Under the pieces are notes generated by a model that made no database searches, was not told where the DNA came from, and worked only from the letters and a program-made list of their open reading frames with translations. The position numbers and the translations under genes were made by a program. 64,000 nucleotides of DNA, taken from contig NZ_BBIU01000026.1 in assembly GCF_000730645.1 (NCBI RefSeq), positions 1 through 64,000 of the forward strand. The letters run 5' to 3'. Shown here piece by piece: positions 16,965 through 26,533 of the stretch. Position 1 is the stretch's first letter; every line of letters starts with the position of its first letter. This DNA comes from Pseudomonas parafulva NBRC 16636 = DSM 17004. GTDB lineage: Bacteria > Pseudomonadota > Gammaproteobacteria > Pseudomonadales > Pseudomonadaceae.

Positions 16965-17109
16965 GTGCACACTCGAATGGGTGGGGTACGCCTCCAAGCT
17001 ATAACCTGGGGGCAGGGCAGTCAAATTGCTTTGCCCGACCGTATGATAAACAGGCTCTATCGCGGCTTGGGGCGCATCATCGAAACCGCTTATCACTCCG
17101 TAAGATCTT

Positions 17110-17122
17110 TCGATTGGACGCC
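17110..17122 (+). promoter_or_regulatory. Shared 13-mer upstream of the molybdopterin oxidoreductase
   Basis: Exact second copy of TCGATTGGACGCC (first at 14397-14409), 55 bases before the start at 17178. The following bases also match in part (CAGC-x-CC, CTC). This suggests a common promoter or activator site. Confidence 0.5.
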
Positions 17123-17177
17123 CCAGCACCACGCTCCGTAGGCTGAATGAAAGCACCGTAGCGTGAGGATTCACCGC

Positions 17178-19508
17178 ATGAGCCAAGACGACCACATCAG
17201 GGACTACAAAGGCGCCGCCGCCGGCTGGGGGGCGCTCAAGAGCGTCACCAAAAGCTGGCTGGGCAGCGACAACGCCTTCAAGAACCTGCGGGCCATGCTC
17301 AAGACCAACCAGAACGGTGGCTTCGACTGCCCCGGCTGCGCCTGGGGCGAGTCGCCGGAAAGCGATATGGTCAAGTTTTGCGAGAACGGGGCCAAAGCCG
17401 TCAACTGGGAGGCCACCGGCCGTTCGGTGGACCCTGCCTTCTTTGCCAAGTACAGCGTCAGCGCCCTGGCCGAACAGACCGACTACTGGCTGGAGTACCA
17501 GGGCCGGCTCACCCACCCCATGCGCTACGACGCTGCCACTGACCATTACGTGGAAACCAGCTGGGAAGAGGCGTTCGCCCTGATCGCCCGGCACCTGCGC
17601 GCACTCGGTTCGGCCGATGAGGCCGAGTTCTACACCTCAGGCCGCGCCAGCAATGAAGCCGCCTTCCTCTACCAGCTGTTCGTGCGCGCCTATGGCACCA
17701 ACAACTTCCCCGACTGTTCCAACATGTGCCACGAGGCCAGCGGCGTGGGGATGTCCGAAACCCTCGGCGTGGGCAAGGGCACGGTGGTGTTTCACGACCT
17801 GGAACTGGCCGACGCCATCTTCGTGATCGGCCAGAACCCCGGGACCAACCACCCACGCATGCTTGAACCGTTGCGCGAGGCCGTGAAGCGCGGCGCGCAG
17901 GTGGTGTGTTTCAACCCCCTCAAGGAGCGCGGGCTGGAGCGCTTTCAGCACCCCCAGCACCCGTTCGAAATGCTCAGCAACGGCTCCGAGCCCACCAACA
18001 CGGCGTATTTCCGCCCGAACCTGGGCGGCGACATGGCAGTGATGCGCGGCATCGCCAAATACCTGTTGCAATGGGAACGCGAGGCCCAGGCCAGCGGTGC
18101 GCCGGCGGTGTTCGACCACGCGTTCATCGCCGAGCACACCAGCGGCGTGGACGCCTACCTGCAAGCCGTGGATACCACGCCCTGGGCGCATATCGTTGAG
18201 CAGTCCGGGCTTACCCAGGCCGAGATCGAGCTGGCTGCGCGCATGTACCGCAAGGCCGAACGGGTGATCATGTGCTGGGCCATGGGCGTCACCCAGCACC
18301 GGCATTCGGTGCCTACCGTGCAGGAAATCGTCAACCTGCAGTTGTTGCGGGGCAACGTTGGTAAACCGGGGGCTGGGCTTTCCCCGGTGCGCGGTCACAG
18401 CAACGTGCAGGGTGACCGCACCATGGGTATCGACGAAAAGCCCAAGCCGGCGTTGCTCGATGCTCTGGAGAAGCGCTTCGAGTTCCGCGTGCCCCGTGCC
18501 CACGGCCACAACGCTGTGCTGGCGATCAAGGCCATGGAAGAGGGGCGCTCGAAGGTTTTCATCGCCTTGGGCGGGAACTTCTCCCAAGCCACGCCAGACA
18601 CCCCGCGCACCCACGCGGCGCTGCGCAAATGCGCGTTGACCGTACAGATTTCCACCAAACTCAACCGTTCGCACCTGGTCACTGGGGGCGATGCGCTGAT
18701 CCTGCCGTGCCTGGGCCGGACCGAAATCGACGTGCAGGCCAACGGCCCGCAAGGGGTAACGGTGGAGGACACCTTCAGCATGGTGCACATCTCCCATGGG
18801 CAACTGCGGCCGCGCTCGCCGCACCTGCGCTCGGAGCCGTGGATTGTCGCCGGCATGGCACAGGCCACCCTGGGCAAGCAGCCAATCGACTGGGAATACG
18901 CCGTGGCAGACTACGGCCGTATCCGCAGCATGATTGCCGACGTGATCCCAGGCTTTGCCGCGTTCAATGAGCGCCTGCAAGCACCTGGCGGCTTCCACCT
19001 GGGCAATGCCGCCGCTCAACGCACCTGGCGCACGGCTACCGGCAAGGCCCGCTTCAGCCCGCATGCACTGCCTGAGCAACTGGTCAACGCCAAGGTGCTG
19101 GCCCGGGGTGACACGCCTGACCTCATTCTGCAGACGCTGCGCTCCCACGATCAGTACAACACGACCTTGTACGGCCTGGACGACCGCTATCGCGGTGTAT
19201 TCGGGCTACGTGAAGTGGTCTTCGTCAACGAAGCCGACATCCGCCGCCTGGGTTTCGAGCCCGGTGAGCAGGTAGACCTGGTGTCGCTGTGGGAGGATGG
19301 CGTGGAGCGTCGCGTATCGGGCTTCCGCCTGGTGGCCTATGACGTGCCTGAGGGGCAGGCCGCAGCCTACTACCCTGAAACCAACCCGCTGGTGCCGCTG
19401 GACAGTTACGGCGACGGCACCTACACGCCGACCTCCAAGTTCGTGGCAATCAAGGTCGAGAAGGCCAAGGCGGGCAACCGGATCGAGGCGGTGCTGGCGG
19501 CTGATTGA
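17178..19508 (+). CDS. FdhF/YdeP-family molybdopterin oxidoreductase
   Basis: 776-residue formate-dehydrogenase-alpha-like protein of the YdeP family. The N-terminus carries Cys residues for an iron-sulfur cluster (FDCPGCAW, then [13 protein letters not shown]). The motif [11 protein letters not shown] aligns with the formate dehydrogenase active site and puts Cys184 at the Mo-ligand position. The C-terminus is a molydopterin dinucleotide-binding domain (from about residue 645, [20 protein letters not shown]). No partner subunit is adjacent. The start at 17178 follows GAGG. YdeP proteins have been linked to acid resistance, but the substrate is unproven. Confidence 0.87.
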   Translation: MSQDDHIRDYKGAAAGWGALKSVTKSWLGSDNAFKNLRAMLKTNQNGGFDCPGCAWGESPESDMVKFCENGAKAVNWEATGRSVDPAFFAKYSVSALAEQTDYWLEYQGRLTHPMRYDAATDHYVETSWEEAFALIARHLRALGSADEAEFYTSGRASNEAAFLYQLFVRAYGTNNFPDCSNMCHEASGVGMSETLGVGKGTVVFHDLELADAIFVIGQNPGTNHPRMLEPLREAVKRGAQVVCFNPLKERGLERFQHPQHPFEMLSNGSEPTNTAYFRPNLGGDMAVMRGIAKYLLQWEREAQASGAPAVFDHAFIAEHTSGVDAYLQAVDTTPWAHIVEQSGLTQAEIELAARMYRKAERVIMCWAMGVTQHRHSVPTVQEIVNLQLLRGNVGKPGAGLSPVRGHSNVQGDRTMGIDEKPKPALLDALEKRFEFRVPRAHGHNAVLAIKAMEEGRSKVFIALGGNFSQATPDTPRTHAALRKCALTVQISTKLNRSHLVTGGDALILPCLGRTEIDVQANGPQGVTVEDTFSMVHISHGQLRPRSPHLRSEPWIVAGMAQATLGKQPIDWEYAVADYGRIRSMIADVIPGFAAFNERLQAPGGFHLGNAAAQRTWRTATGKARFSPHALPEQLVNAKVLARGDTPDLILQTLRSHDQYNTTLYGLDDRYRGVFGLREVVFVNEADIRRLGFEPGEQVDLVSLWEDGVERRVSGFRLVAYDVPEGQAAAYYPETNPLVPLDSYGDGTYTPTSKFVAIKVEKAKAGNRIEAVLAAD

Positions 19509-19538
19509 CGGCGGCAGGCCCAGTACAGTCACTCAGCA

Positions 19539-20000
19539 TCAGGAACGATGCACCGGATACGCCGTGGTGTACTTCATCTGCTCCATGGCAAAACTGGACG
19601 TGATGTTCGATAGCCCATCGGTACTGTTGATCAGCTTCTTGTAGAACCGGTCATACGCGGCGATGTCCCCCACCACCACCCGCAGCATGTAGTCCCAATC
19701 ACCGGACATGCGATAGAACTCCATTACCTCCTCGAACGCGGTCACGGTTGCCGCAAACTGCTCCAGCCAGACGCTGTCGTGCCGCTGGGTTTTCAGTTGC
19801 ACGAACACCGTCAGCCCCAGCCCTAGCCGTTCAGGGTCCAGCAGGGCGACGCGGCCCACGATGTAACCCTCGTCTTCCAGGCGCTTGACGCGCTTCCAGC
19901 AGGGGGTGGTGGACAGGTTTACCGCCTCGGCCAGGTCCTTGAGGGACACCGAGGCATCGCGCTGCAGCAGGGTGAGAATGTGTTGGTCGAAGCTGTCCAT
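19539..20000 (-). CDS. Lrp/AsnC-family regulator
   Basis: 153-residue regulator with an N-terminal HTH (SLKDLAEAVNLSTTPCWKRVKRL at about 18-40) and a C-terminal RAM ligand-binding domain (about 65-145, with the GDWDYMLRVVVGD pattern). The ATG at 20000 gives the typical N-terminus MDSFDQHIL; a GTG start at 20033 would add 11 polar residues and has a slightly better upstream sequence. It is divergent from the trans-sulfuration enzyme gene, which it probably controls in response to an amino acid. Confidence 0.87.
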   Translation of the reverse strand: MDSFDQHILTLLQRDASVSLKDLAEAVNLSTTPCWKRVKRLEDEGYIVGRVALLDPERLGLGLTVFVQLKTQRHDSVWLEQFAATVTAFEEVMEFYRMSGDWDYMLRVVVGDIAAYDRFYKKLINSTDGLSNITSSFAMEQMKYTTAYPVHRS

Positions 20001-20104
20001 ATCAGGCGCAGGCCTTGGCGAAGAAGTTTTCACAGGTTACCCCAAGGCCAGCACTTTGGGGTTGTGCGATAGTGGCAGCTTCACCTCTGCCAATGGGCCT
20101 GACC

Positions 20105-21274
20105 ATGTCCGACAAGCCGCGCCATTTCGCCACCCGAACCATCCATGCCGGCGAGCAATTCAGCGTCGCCGACAATGCCATCTTCCCGGCTATCGTCACT
20201 GCCAGCTCGTTCATCAAGCGCGGCCTGGACGACAAGCCCGAGTATTCCTACAGCCGCGTGGGCAACCCCACCCGGCACGCTTATGAAACCTGCGTGGCGG
20301 CCCTGGAAGAGGGCGCCGGCGCGGTCGCCTGCGCGTCCGGGGTAAACGCCACGGCCACCGTGCTGGAACTGCTGCCCAAGGACGCCCACGTGGTGGTGAT
20401 GAACGGCGTGTACGGCGGCACCTTCCGCATCATGGAAGATTACCGCAGCCACACCTCAGGCCTGACCACTACCTATGTCGACCTCAACGACCTGCAGGCT
20501 GTGGCTGCGGCCATCAAGCCGGAAACCCGGCTGATCTGGATCGAGTCGCCCACCAACCCCCTGCTGCACCTGGTCGATATCAAGGCGGTGTGCGACCTTG
20601 CCCGCGCGCGGGGCATCCTCACCTGCATCGACAACACGTTCTGCTCCCCCTGGAACCAGCGCCCGATCACCTTGGGTGTAGACCTGGTGATGCATTCGGC
20701 CAGCAAGTACATCGGTGGCCACTCCGACCTGACTGGCGGCGTGGTGGTGGCCGCCAGCGACGAACTGCTGCACCGCCTGCGCCGTATCAGCATGGCGATC
20801 GGTGCGGTGCAGGGCCCGTTCGACTGCTACCTGGCGCTGCGTGGCCTGAAGACGCTGGACGTGCGTATGGAGCGCCAATGCGCCAATGCGTTGCGCGTGG
20901 CGCGCATGCTCGAACGCCACCCCCAGGTGCAGCAGGTGTACTACCCGGGCCTTGAAAGCCACCCGCAGCATGAACTGTGCAAGCGCCAGATGCGCAGTGG
21001 CGGGGCAGTGGTGGCCATGAAGGTAAAAGGCGACCGAGCTGCCATGAACCGCCTGGTGGAGGCGTTGCAGATTTTTGTGCTGGCCGATTCGCTGGGCGGG
21101 GTGGAAAGCATGATCAACCATTCGTGGACCATGTCCCACTGCTCCCTCAGCCCCGAGCAGAAGGGTGTGATGGGGATCAGCGAAAACCTGCTACGGCTGT
21201 CGGTGGGGATTGAGGCTCATGACGATTTGATCGAAGACCTGAACGGTGCTCTGAACGCTTTGGCTGCAGGATAA
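20105..21274 (+). CDS. Trans-sulfuration-family PLP enzyme (cystathionine gamma-synthase/lyase type)
   Basis: 389-residue Cys/Met-metabolism PLP enzyme. The PLP Lys is Lys201 in HSASKYIGGHSD; YSRVGNPTRHAYE and CASGVNATATVLELL are the other signature blocks. The sequence YGGTFR replaces the YGCTF of methionine gamma-lyase, so that activity is less likely and a cystathionine- or homocysteine-type reaction is favoured. The start at 20105 gives MSDKPRHFATRTIHAG. A divergent Lrp-type regulator lies 104 bases away. It is followed by a long inverted repeat that may end transcription. Confidence 0.87.
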   Translation: MSDKPRHFATRTIHAGEQFSVADNAIFPAIVTASSFIKRGLDDKPEYSYSRVGNPTRHAYETCVAALEEGAGAVACASGVNATATVLELLPKDAHVVVMNGVYGGTFRIMEDYRSHTSGLTTTYVDLNDLQAVAAAIKPETRLIWIESPTNPLLHLVDIKAVCDLARARGILTCIDNTFCSPWNQRPITLGVDLVMHSASKYIGGHSDLTGGVVVAASDELLHRLRRISMAIGAVQGPFDCYLALRGLKTLDVRMERQCANALRVARMLERHPQVQQVYYPGLESHPQHELCKRQMRSGGAVVAMKVKGDRAAMNRLVEALQIFVLADSLGGVESMINHSWTMSHCSLSPEQKGVMGISENLLRLSVGIEAHDDLIEDLNGALNALAAG

Positions 21275-21277
21275 AGA

Positions 21278-21338
21278 CAGGGCCTCCTGGCGAGTGCAAT
21301 GTTCACCGCAGGAACAATTGACTCGCAAAGAGGCCCTG
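21278..21338. terminator. Long inverted repeat between convergent genes
   Basis: Arms CAGGGCCTC-N3-GCGAGT (21278-21295) and ACTCGC-N3-GAGGCCCTG (21321-21338) enclose a 25-base loop, giving 15 paired bases with one 3x3 internal loop. It lies between the stops of the PLP enzyme and DUF465 genes and has no T run, so its terminator role is inferred from position. Confidence 0.5.
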
Positions 21339-21355
21339 GACTCACTCAATCTTGC

Positions 21356-21592
21356 TCAAGCCCCCGGTGCGTGAATGACGCGCTCGATCTTGTCCTTGAT
21401 CAACAGCCGCTCCTTGCGCAGCCGGTTGACCACATCGTCATTGGTGCCATTGCTTTCTGCAGCGAGCACCTCCTTGTCCTTGGCGTTGTATTCCTTGTGC
21501 AGTGCGTGCAGCGTCTGGTCCTTGTCAATGAGCGCCTGGAAGGCATCGGCGGTTACGTGCAAGTCAGCGAGCAGGTCATGCGGAACTGGCAT
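21356..21592 (-). CDS. DUF465 (YdcH-family) small coiled-coil protein
   Basis: 78-residue protein, almost entirely charged and helical. It carries the DUF465 pattern: a first helix around ALIDKDQTLHALHKEYNAKD, and a C-terminal LRKERLLIKDKIERVI that pairs with it. The family has no assigned function. The start at 21592 has GAGG at a good distance; an upstream GTG at 21727 in the same frame would add a 45-residue Cys/Arg-rich extension and is unlikely. Confidence 0.85.
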   Translation of the reverse strand: MPVPHDLLADLHVTADAFQALIDKDQTLHALHKEYNAKDKEVLAAESNGTNDDVVNRLRKERLLIKDKIERVIHAPGA

Positions 21593-21840
21593 TTCTTCAC
21601 CTCGGTCAGGTTGGTCGGTAAGGTCCTGACCACTGAGGATAGCTGCCTTTGGCCGGCTCTGGCGGCCGGGGTTGGCTGAACGCCAGCTGAACAAGTTGCA
21701 TTGCGCACATGAAAACAGGCGACTCACGGAATTGTAACGTTATTTTTCACATAAAATTGATGGCACGCTTTCTAGAGTTCGCGCAGTTTGCTCCCGGTGC
21801 CATCCGGCCCGGGAGGTCTCATGCCTGGTTGTGAACGCCC

Positions 21841-23484
21841 ATGCCCAACATCAAACCCCTGCGGACCGAATGGGTCACGCTGCTGGCCAGCCTGTACCTG
21901 CTGATCGGCTTCAATTTCTTTCTCTGGCAGCACCTCGAACAAGTGGTGCCGCCTGGCTTGCCGGGCTTGTGGCTGAGCCTTGCGTTCGCCGTGCTGATGC
22001 TGTTCGCCTTCAACCTGATACTGACCCTGTGCGCCTTCCGCTACGTGCTCAAGCCGTTGCTGATCGTGTTGTTCATGAGCGGCGCGGGTGTGGCGTACTT
22101 CATGAACCGTTACGGTGTGCTGATCGACGCCGGCATGTTCGCCAACATGGCCGAAACCAACGTGGCCGAAGTCCGCGACCTGATGTCGCTGAAGTTCGCT
22201 TTGTACATACTCGGGCTGGGTGTGGTGCCTTCGCTGCTGCTGTGGAAGGCCCCTGTTGTGTACCGCACCTGGCAGCGTGAGCTGCTGGGCAAGCTGGTGG
22301 TCAGCGCGGCGTGCGTGGTGGGTTTGGGCTCGGTGGGCCTGGCCAACTACCAGGGCCTGTCGTCGCTGCTGCGCAACCACCATGAATTGCGCCTGATGCT
22401 GACGCCCAGCAATATCGTCGGCGCATCCATGACCTATGTGAGCGAGCGCGTGTCCACAGCCTCGCGGCCGTTCCAGCCATATGGTGAAGATGCCAGCCGC
22501 GACGCTGCCTGGCACAGCCACCAGCGCAAGTCGCTGACCGTGCTGGTGGTCGGGGAGAGCGCCCGTGCAGACCACTTTGGGGTGTTGGGCTACGACCGCG
22601 ACACTACGCCGAACCTGGCGAAGGAACAGGGCCTGCTGGCGTTTTCCGATGTGCACTCGTGTGGCACCGAAACGGCAGTGTCGGTGCCGTGCATGTTCTC
22701 TGGCATGGCGCGCAAGGACTACGACGCCCGCGTGGCAAAAAACCGTGAAGGGCTGCTGGACATCCTCAAACGTGCCGGCCTGGACGTGCAGTGGCGCGAC
22801 AACCAGTCCGGCTGCAAGGGCACCTGCGACCGTGTGCAGTACGTCAACCTCACCAACCTGAAAGACCCGCAATTGTGCGCAGGCGGCGAGTGCCACGACC
22901 AGGTGCTGCTGCAAGGGCTGGGCGAGCTGATCGACAACCTCGACAGAGACACCGTGCTGGTGCTGCACCAGATGGGCAGCCACGGCCCCGACTACTTCAA
23001 ACGCTACCCGCAAGCCGACCAGCGCTTCACCCCGGTGTGCCAGAGCAACGCCCTGGACCAGTGCAGCCAGCAGGAGATCATCAACGGCTACGACAACACC
23101 CTGGCCTATACCGACCGTGTGCTGGCGTCGCTCATCGATACCCTGCGCAGCAAGCAGGACAAGGTGGACACGGCCATGATCTACCTGTCGGACCATGGCG
23201 AGTCGCTGGGCGAGTACAACCTGTTCCTGCATGGCACCCCTTACGCCATCGCCCCCGAACAGCAAAAGCACGTACCGTTGCTGGCCTGGTTCTCCGACAG
23301 CTACCAGCAGGACTTCGGTGTGGACACCGGTTGCCTGGCAAAACTGGGCGATGCGCCGTTGTCCCAGGACAACCTGTTCCACTCGATGCTCGGCCTGTTG
23401 CAGGTGCATACCGGGGTGTATCAGCGGTCCCTGGACCTGTTTGCCGGCTGCCGCCCCTGGCTTGCCGCTGCCAACGGCCAATAG
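21841..23484 (+). CDS. eptA: Lipid A phosphoethanolamine transferase EptA
   Basis: 547-residue inner-membrane enzyme that adds phosphoethanolamine to lipid A. Five N-terminal membrane helices span about residues 10-175; the periplasmic sulfatase-fold domain follows from about 230. Metal and catalytic motifs are visible: VVGESARADHFGVLGYDRDTTP, the Thr nucleophile in CGTETAVSVPC (Thr278), QMGSHGPDYFKRYP and LSDHGESLGE. Such modification lowers the negative charge of LPS and can reduce polymyxin binding. No two-component system is adjacent. The gene appears monocistronic. Confidence 0.93.
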   Translation: MPNIKPLRTEWVTLLASLYLLIGFNFFLWQHLEQVVPPGLPGLWLSLAFAVLMLFAFNLILTLCAFRYVLKPLLIVLFMSGAGVAYFMNRYGVLIDAGMFANMAETNVAEVRDLMSLKFALYILGLGVVPSLLLWKAPVVYRTWQRELLGKLVVSAACVVGLGSVGLANYQGLSSLLRNHHELRLMLTPSNIVGASMTYVSERVSTASRPFQPYGEDASRDAAWHSHQRKSLTVLVVGESARADHFGVLGYDRDTTPNLAKEQGLLAFSDVHSCGTETAVSVPCMFSGMARKDYDARVAKNREGLLDILKRAGLDVQWRDNQSGCKGTCDRVQYVNLTNLKDPQLCAGGECHDQVLLQGLGELIDNLDRDTVLVLHQMGSHGPDYFKRYPQADQRFTPVCQSNALDQCSQQEIINGYDNTLAYTDRVLASLIDTLRSKQDKVDTAMIYLSDHGESLGEYNLFLHGTPYAIAPEQQKHVPLLAWFSDSYQQDFGVDTGCLAKLGDAPLSQDNLFHSMLGLLQVHTGVYQRSLDLFAGCRPWLAAANGQ

Positions 23485-23573
23485 CACCCTTGGTCGGTAA
23501 TGACGATGGCCTGGGTTTCACCCGCAGTGCCCGCGCCGTATATACTGCGCGCCAATGTTAGTGGGAGAGCCTC

Positions 23574-24707
23574 GTGGCCATCGAAATACACTGGATCCGT
23601 GACGACCAGAGCCTGGCCGCACATTGCAGCGACTGGCGCCAACTGCCTTTCGTCGCCGTCGACACCGAATTCATGCGCGTCGACACCTTCTACCCCAAGG
23701 CCGGGTTGATCCAGATTGGCGACGGCAAGCGCGCCTTCCTGATCGATCCGTTGCTCATCGGCAACTGGCAACCCCTTGCCGACCTGCTCGAAGACAACGG
23801 TGTGGTCAAGGTACTGCATGCCTGCAGCGAAGACCTCGAGGTGCTGCTGCGCCTGACCGGGCGTTTGCCGCAGCCGTTGTTTGACACCCAGTTGGCGGCG
23901 GGTTACCTGAACCTGGGTTTCTCCATGGGCTATTCGCGGCTGGTGCAGGAGGTGCTCGGCATCGACTTGCCGAAAGGCGAGACGCGCTCCGACTGGCTAC
24001 AGCGCCCGCTGTCCGATACCCAGGTCAGCTACGCCGCCGAAGATGCCGTGCACCTGGCGGAGCTGTTCATTGCCGTGCGCCCGCGCCTGTCCGACGACAA
24101 GTACGCGTGGGTGTTGGAGGACGGTGCTGAGCTGGTGGCCCAGCTGCGCCGCGACGTGGAGCCCGAGGGCCTGTACCGCGATGTGAAGCTGGCCTGGAAG
24201 TTGGCGCCTCAGCAGTTGGCGGTGTTGCGCGAGCTGTGCGCCTGGCGCGAGCGCGAAGCGCGCCAGCGTGACGTGCCCCGCAACCGCATCCTCAAGGAGC
24301 ACTCGCTGTGGCCCATGGCCAAGAGCCAGCCCAGCAACCTGGCCGCCTTGGCTCGCATCGACGAGATGCACCCGCGCACCATCCGCCAGGACGGCGAGTT
24401 TCTCGTCCAGCTGATCAAGCGTGCGGCCAGCCTGCCCCCGGAGCAGTGGCCGCCGGTACTGCCCGAGCCGTTGCCCATCGAAGCCTCTGGCATTTTGAAA
24501 CAGCTGCGCGCGGTGGGGCAGGCCGAAGGTGAGCGCCTGGGCATTGCGCCCGAGCTGATGCTGCGCAAGAAAACCCTTGAGGCGTTGCTCAAGAGCGGCT
24601 ACCCCAATGGCCCTTATCAATTGCCCGATTCGCTGCGCGGCTGGCGTCGCGAGCGCATGGGCCAGGCCCTGCTGAACAGCCTGGCCGGCGCCGGAGAAAC
24701 CCGATGA
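23574..24707 (+). CDS. rnd: Ribonuclease D
   Basis: 377-residue 3'-5' exoribonuclease involved in tRNA and stable-RNA 3' maturation. The DEDDy active site is complete: Asp30 and Glu32 in VAVDTEF, Asp87 in CSEDLEV, and Tyr153/Asp157 in [10 protein letters not shown]. An HRDC domain follows at about 210-290 and a second helical domain after it. The GTG start at 23574 follows GGGAGAG. It is the first gene of an rnd-ycgL-dehydrogenase-ycgN run and overlaps ycgL by 4 bases. Confidence 0.95.
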   Translation: MAIEIHWIRDDQSLAAHCSDWRQLPFVAVDTEFMRVDTFYPKAGLIQIGDGKRAFLIDPLLIGNWQPLADLLEDNGVVKVLHACSEDLEVLLRLTGRLPQPLFDTQLAAGYLNLGFSMGYSRLVQEVLGIDLPKGETRSDWLQRPLSDTQVSYAAEDAVHLAELFIAVRPRLSDDKYAWVLEDGAELVAQLRRDVEPEGLYRDVKLAWKLAPQQLAVLRELCAWREREARQRDVPRNRILKEHSLWPMAKSQPSNLAALARIDEMHPRTIRQDGEFLVQLIKRAASLPPEQWPPVLPEPLPIEASGILKQLRAVGQAEGERLGIAPELMLRKKTLEALLKSGYPNGPYQLPDSLRGWRRERMGQALLNSLAGAGETR

Positions 24708-24997
24708 AACGTATCTGCTCCATCTACAAGAGCCCGCGCAAGCGCGAAATGTACCTGTACCTGCTCAAGGCCGATGGCCTGGAGCGCGTGCCCGAAGCCC
24801 TGCTGCCGTTTTTCGGCACCCCCCAGCATGCCTTTGACCTGGTGTTGACCCCAGAGCGCAAGCTGGCCCGTGAAGACATCGCCAAGGTGCTGGAGAACCT
24901 GGAAAACCAGGGCTATCACCTGCAAATGCCGCCACCGGACGACGACTACATCGAGCACCTGCCCGAAGAGTTGCTGCGCCGTAACGACCCGGCCTGA
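24704..24997 (+). CDS. ycgL: YcgL-family protein
   Basis: 97-residue cytosolic protein of the YcgL family ([20 protein letters not shown], then [13 protein letters not shown] and [12 protein letters not shown]). Its biochemical role is not established. The start codon overlaps the rnd stop (ATGA), and the conserved rnd-ycgL pairing suggests a function tied to RNA maturation. Confidence 0.92.
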   Translation: MKRICSIYKSPRKREMYLYLLKADGLERVPEALLPFFGTPQHAFDLVLTPERKLAREDIAKVLENLENQGYHLQMPPPDDDYIEHLPEELLRRNDPA

Positions 24998-24999
24998 TC

Positions 25000-25932
25000 A
25001 TGCGTGTACTGATTGCCGAGCATAAGCATGCGCGTTATGCCGAACTGCTGGCCCAGGCCGCACCTGACCTAGAAGTGCTGACCAGCGGTGACTCCGCGCA
25101 ACTGTCGCGCTTTGCTGCGCAGTGCCCGGTGTGGCTGGGCCAGCCGGACCTGCTGGCCAGCCTGCTGCGCCAGGGCCATGTGCCGCAATGGGTGCAGACC
25201 ACCTGGGCCGGGATCACGCCGCTGCTGGCGCCGGGCCTGCCACGCAGCTACCGCCTCACCCGGGCAGTGGGCATTTTCGGCCAGGTGATGGCGGAGTACA
25301 TGCTGACCTACATGCTGGGGCATGAGCGGGAGGTGTTGTCGCGCCTGGTCAGCCAGGTGGAGCGGCGCTGGGATGACCGTCAGGGCTGCTCCCTCGAAGG
25401 GCGCAAGGTGCTGGTGGTGGGCACCGGTGATATCGGCCAGCGCGTGGCGGCGTTTCTGCAGCCGTTTGGTGTGGTGCTCTACGGCGTAGCGAGCAGCGCC
25501 CGGGAGCAGGCGCCGTTCGTCGAGGTTGCAGCGCTTGAGGACCTGCCACGCCTGGTGGGCGAGGTGGACTATGTATTGAACTTGCTGCCAGATACACCGG
25601 CCACCCATGATATCTATGACGCAGCCATGTTCAGGTGCTTCCGGCCCACGGCGTTGTTCATCAACGCCGGGCGCGGTGTGTCGGTGGTCGATGGCGACCT
25701 GGTGGAGGCCTTGAAGCAGGGCCACCTGGCCGGTGCGGTGATCGATGTGTGCCGCCAGGAGCCGTTGCCCCGGCAGCACCCATTCTGGACCGCCTGGGGC
25801 CTGTTGCTGACCGGCCACAGCTCGGCGCCGACCTCGCCTGCCGCGATGGTGCGGTTGTTCGTCGAAAATGTGCGAGCTTATGGCACCGGCCAGGCGCTGC
25901 GCGGTGAAGTCGACTTCGCTCGCGGCTATTGA
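25000..25932 (+). CDS. D-2-hydroxyacid dehydrogenase
   Basis: 310-residue NAD(P)-dependent oxidoreductase of the D-isomer-specific family. The Rossmann motif [13 protein letters not shown] lies at about 143-155. The catalytic Arg is in [12 protein letters not shown], the Glu in [11 protein letters not shown] and the His in TGHSSAPT. Proteins of this subgroup act as glyoxylate/hydroxypyruvate reductase-like enzymes, but the substrate here is not known. It starts 2 bases after ycgL, within the rnd operon. Confidence 0.88.
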   Translation: MRVLIAEHKHARYAELLAQAAPDLEVLTSGDSAQLSRFAAQCPVWLGQPDLLASLLRQGHVPQWVQTTWAGITPLLAPGLPRSYRLTRAVGIFGQVMAEYMLTYMLGHEREVLSRLVSQVERRWDDRQGCSLEGRKVLVVGTGDIGQRVAAFLQPFGVVLYGVASSAREQAPFVEVAALEDLPRLVGEVDYVLNLLPDTPATHDIYDAAMFRCFRPTALFINAGRGVSVVDGDLVEALKQGHLAGAVIDVCRQEPLPRQHPFWTAWGLLLTGHSSAPTSPAAMVRLFVENVRAYGTGQALRGEVDFARGY

Positions 25933-25937
25933 CCGCA

Positions 25938-26020
25938 GCTGCAAGCTACAAGCTGCAAGCGGCAAGAAAAAGCCGTACGCGTTGCCTTTGCTTGCAGCTT
26001 CTAGCTTGCAGCTTGTAGCT
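25938..26020. repeat. Inverted array of AGCTnCAAGCT-type units
   Basis: The left part reads AGCTGCAAGCTACAAGCTGC and on to GGCAAG; the right part, from about 25991, is an imperfect reverse complement (CTTGCAGCTTCTAGCTTGCA...). Each arm contains overlapping copies of an AGCTRCAAGCT unit, so the region can fold into a long hairpin. It lies between the dehydrogenase stop and ycgN and may act as an attenuator. Similar short intergenic repeats occur in Pseudomonas. Confidence 0.7.
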
Positions 26021-26044
26021 GCCCTAATGCAGGAAAACCGTGGG

Positions 26045-26494
26045 ATGAACGCTGAAAACGCGCCGTTCTGGCGTGGTAAAACCCTTGAACAACTCAGCCC
26101 GCAAGAGTGGGAATCGCTGTGCGATGGCTGCGGGCTGTGCTGCCTGCAAAAGCTCGAGGATGAAGACGACAACAGCGTCTATTACACGCGCATTGCCTGT
26201 AAGTTGCTGGACCTGAACACCTGCCAGTGCAGCGACTACCCCAACCGCTTTGCCCACGTACCTGATTGCATTCAGCTTACCCCGGGCAAGGCCGACCAGT
26301 TCCGCTGGCTGCCCAGCACCTGCGGTTACCGGCTGGTCAGCGAAGGCAAGGACCTGCCGGCATGGCATCACCTGGTTTGCGGCGACCGCCAGCAGGTGCA
26401 CGAACAGCGCATCTCCCAGGCTGGGCGTATGCTCAGTGAGCAGGCCGTGCACGAAGATGACTGGGAAGACCACCTGATTTTCCGCGCCAGTTAA
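26045..26494 (+). CDS. ycgN: YcgN-family cysteine-cluster protein
   Basis: 149-residue protein of the UPF0260/YcgN family. It has a CDGCGLCC motif at about residues 25-32 and further Cys in [20 protein letters not shown] and STCGYRL, a pattern suited to metal or iron-sulfur binding. The start at 26045 has AGGAA nine bases upstream; an ATG at 26027 in frame is also possible. It is the fourth gene of the conserved rnd-ycgL-dehydrogenase-ycgN order, but the repeat hairpin separates it from the dehydrogenase. Function unknown. Confidence 0.88.
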   Translation: MNAENAPFWRGKTLEQLSPQEWESLCDGCGLCCLQKLEDEDDNSVYYTRIACKLLDLNTCQCSDYPNRFAHVPDCIQLTPGKADQFRWLPSTCGYRLVSEGKDLPAWHHLVCGDRQQVHEQRISQAGRMLSEQAVHEDDWEDHLIFRAS

Positions 26495-26533
26495 CGGTGC
26501 GCCTCGCTGCGGCGGGGGACAAGGAGTTGTGTT

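Noticed and set aside
16965-17594. Upstream extension of the moaA frame
   Set aside because: It would run antisense into the molybdopterin oxidoreductase gene; MoaA homology begins at about 16964.
14460-21274. Idea that the Lrp regulator and PLP enzyme belong to the molybdenum group
   Set aside because: They are divergent from each other and share no upstream motif with moaB or the oxidoreductase; the pair looks like a separate amino-acid unit.
20105-21274. Calling the PLP enzyme methionine gamma-lyase
   Set aside because: The Cys typical of methionine gamma-lyase in the YGCTF motif is Gly here (YGGTF).
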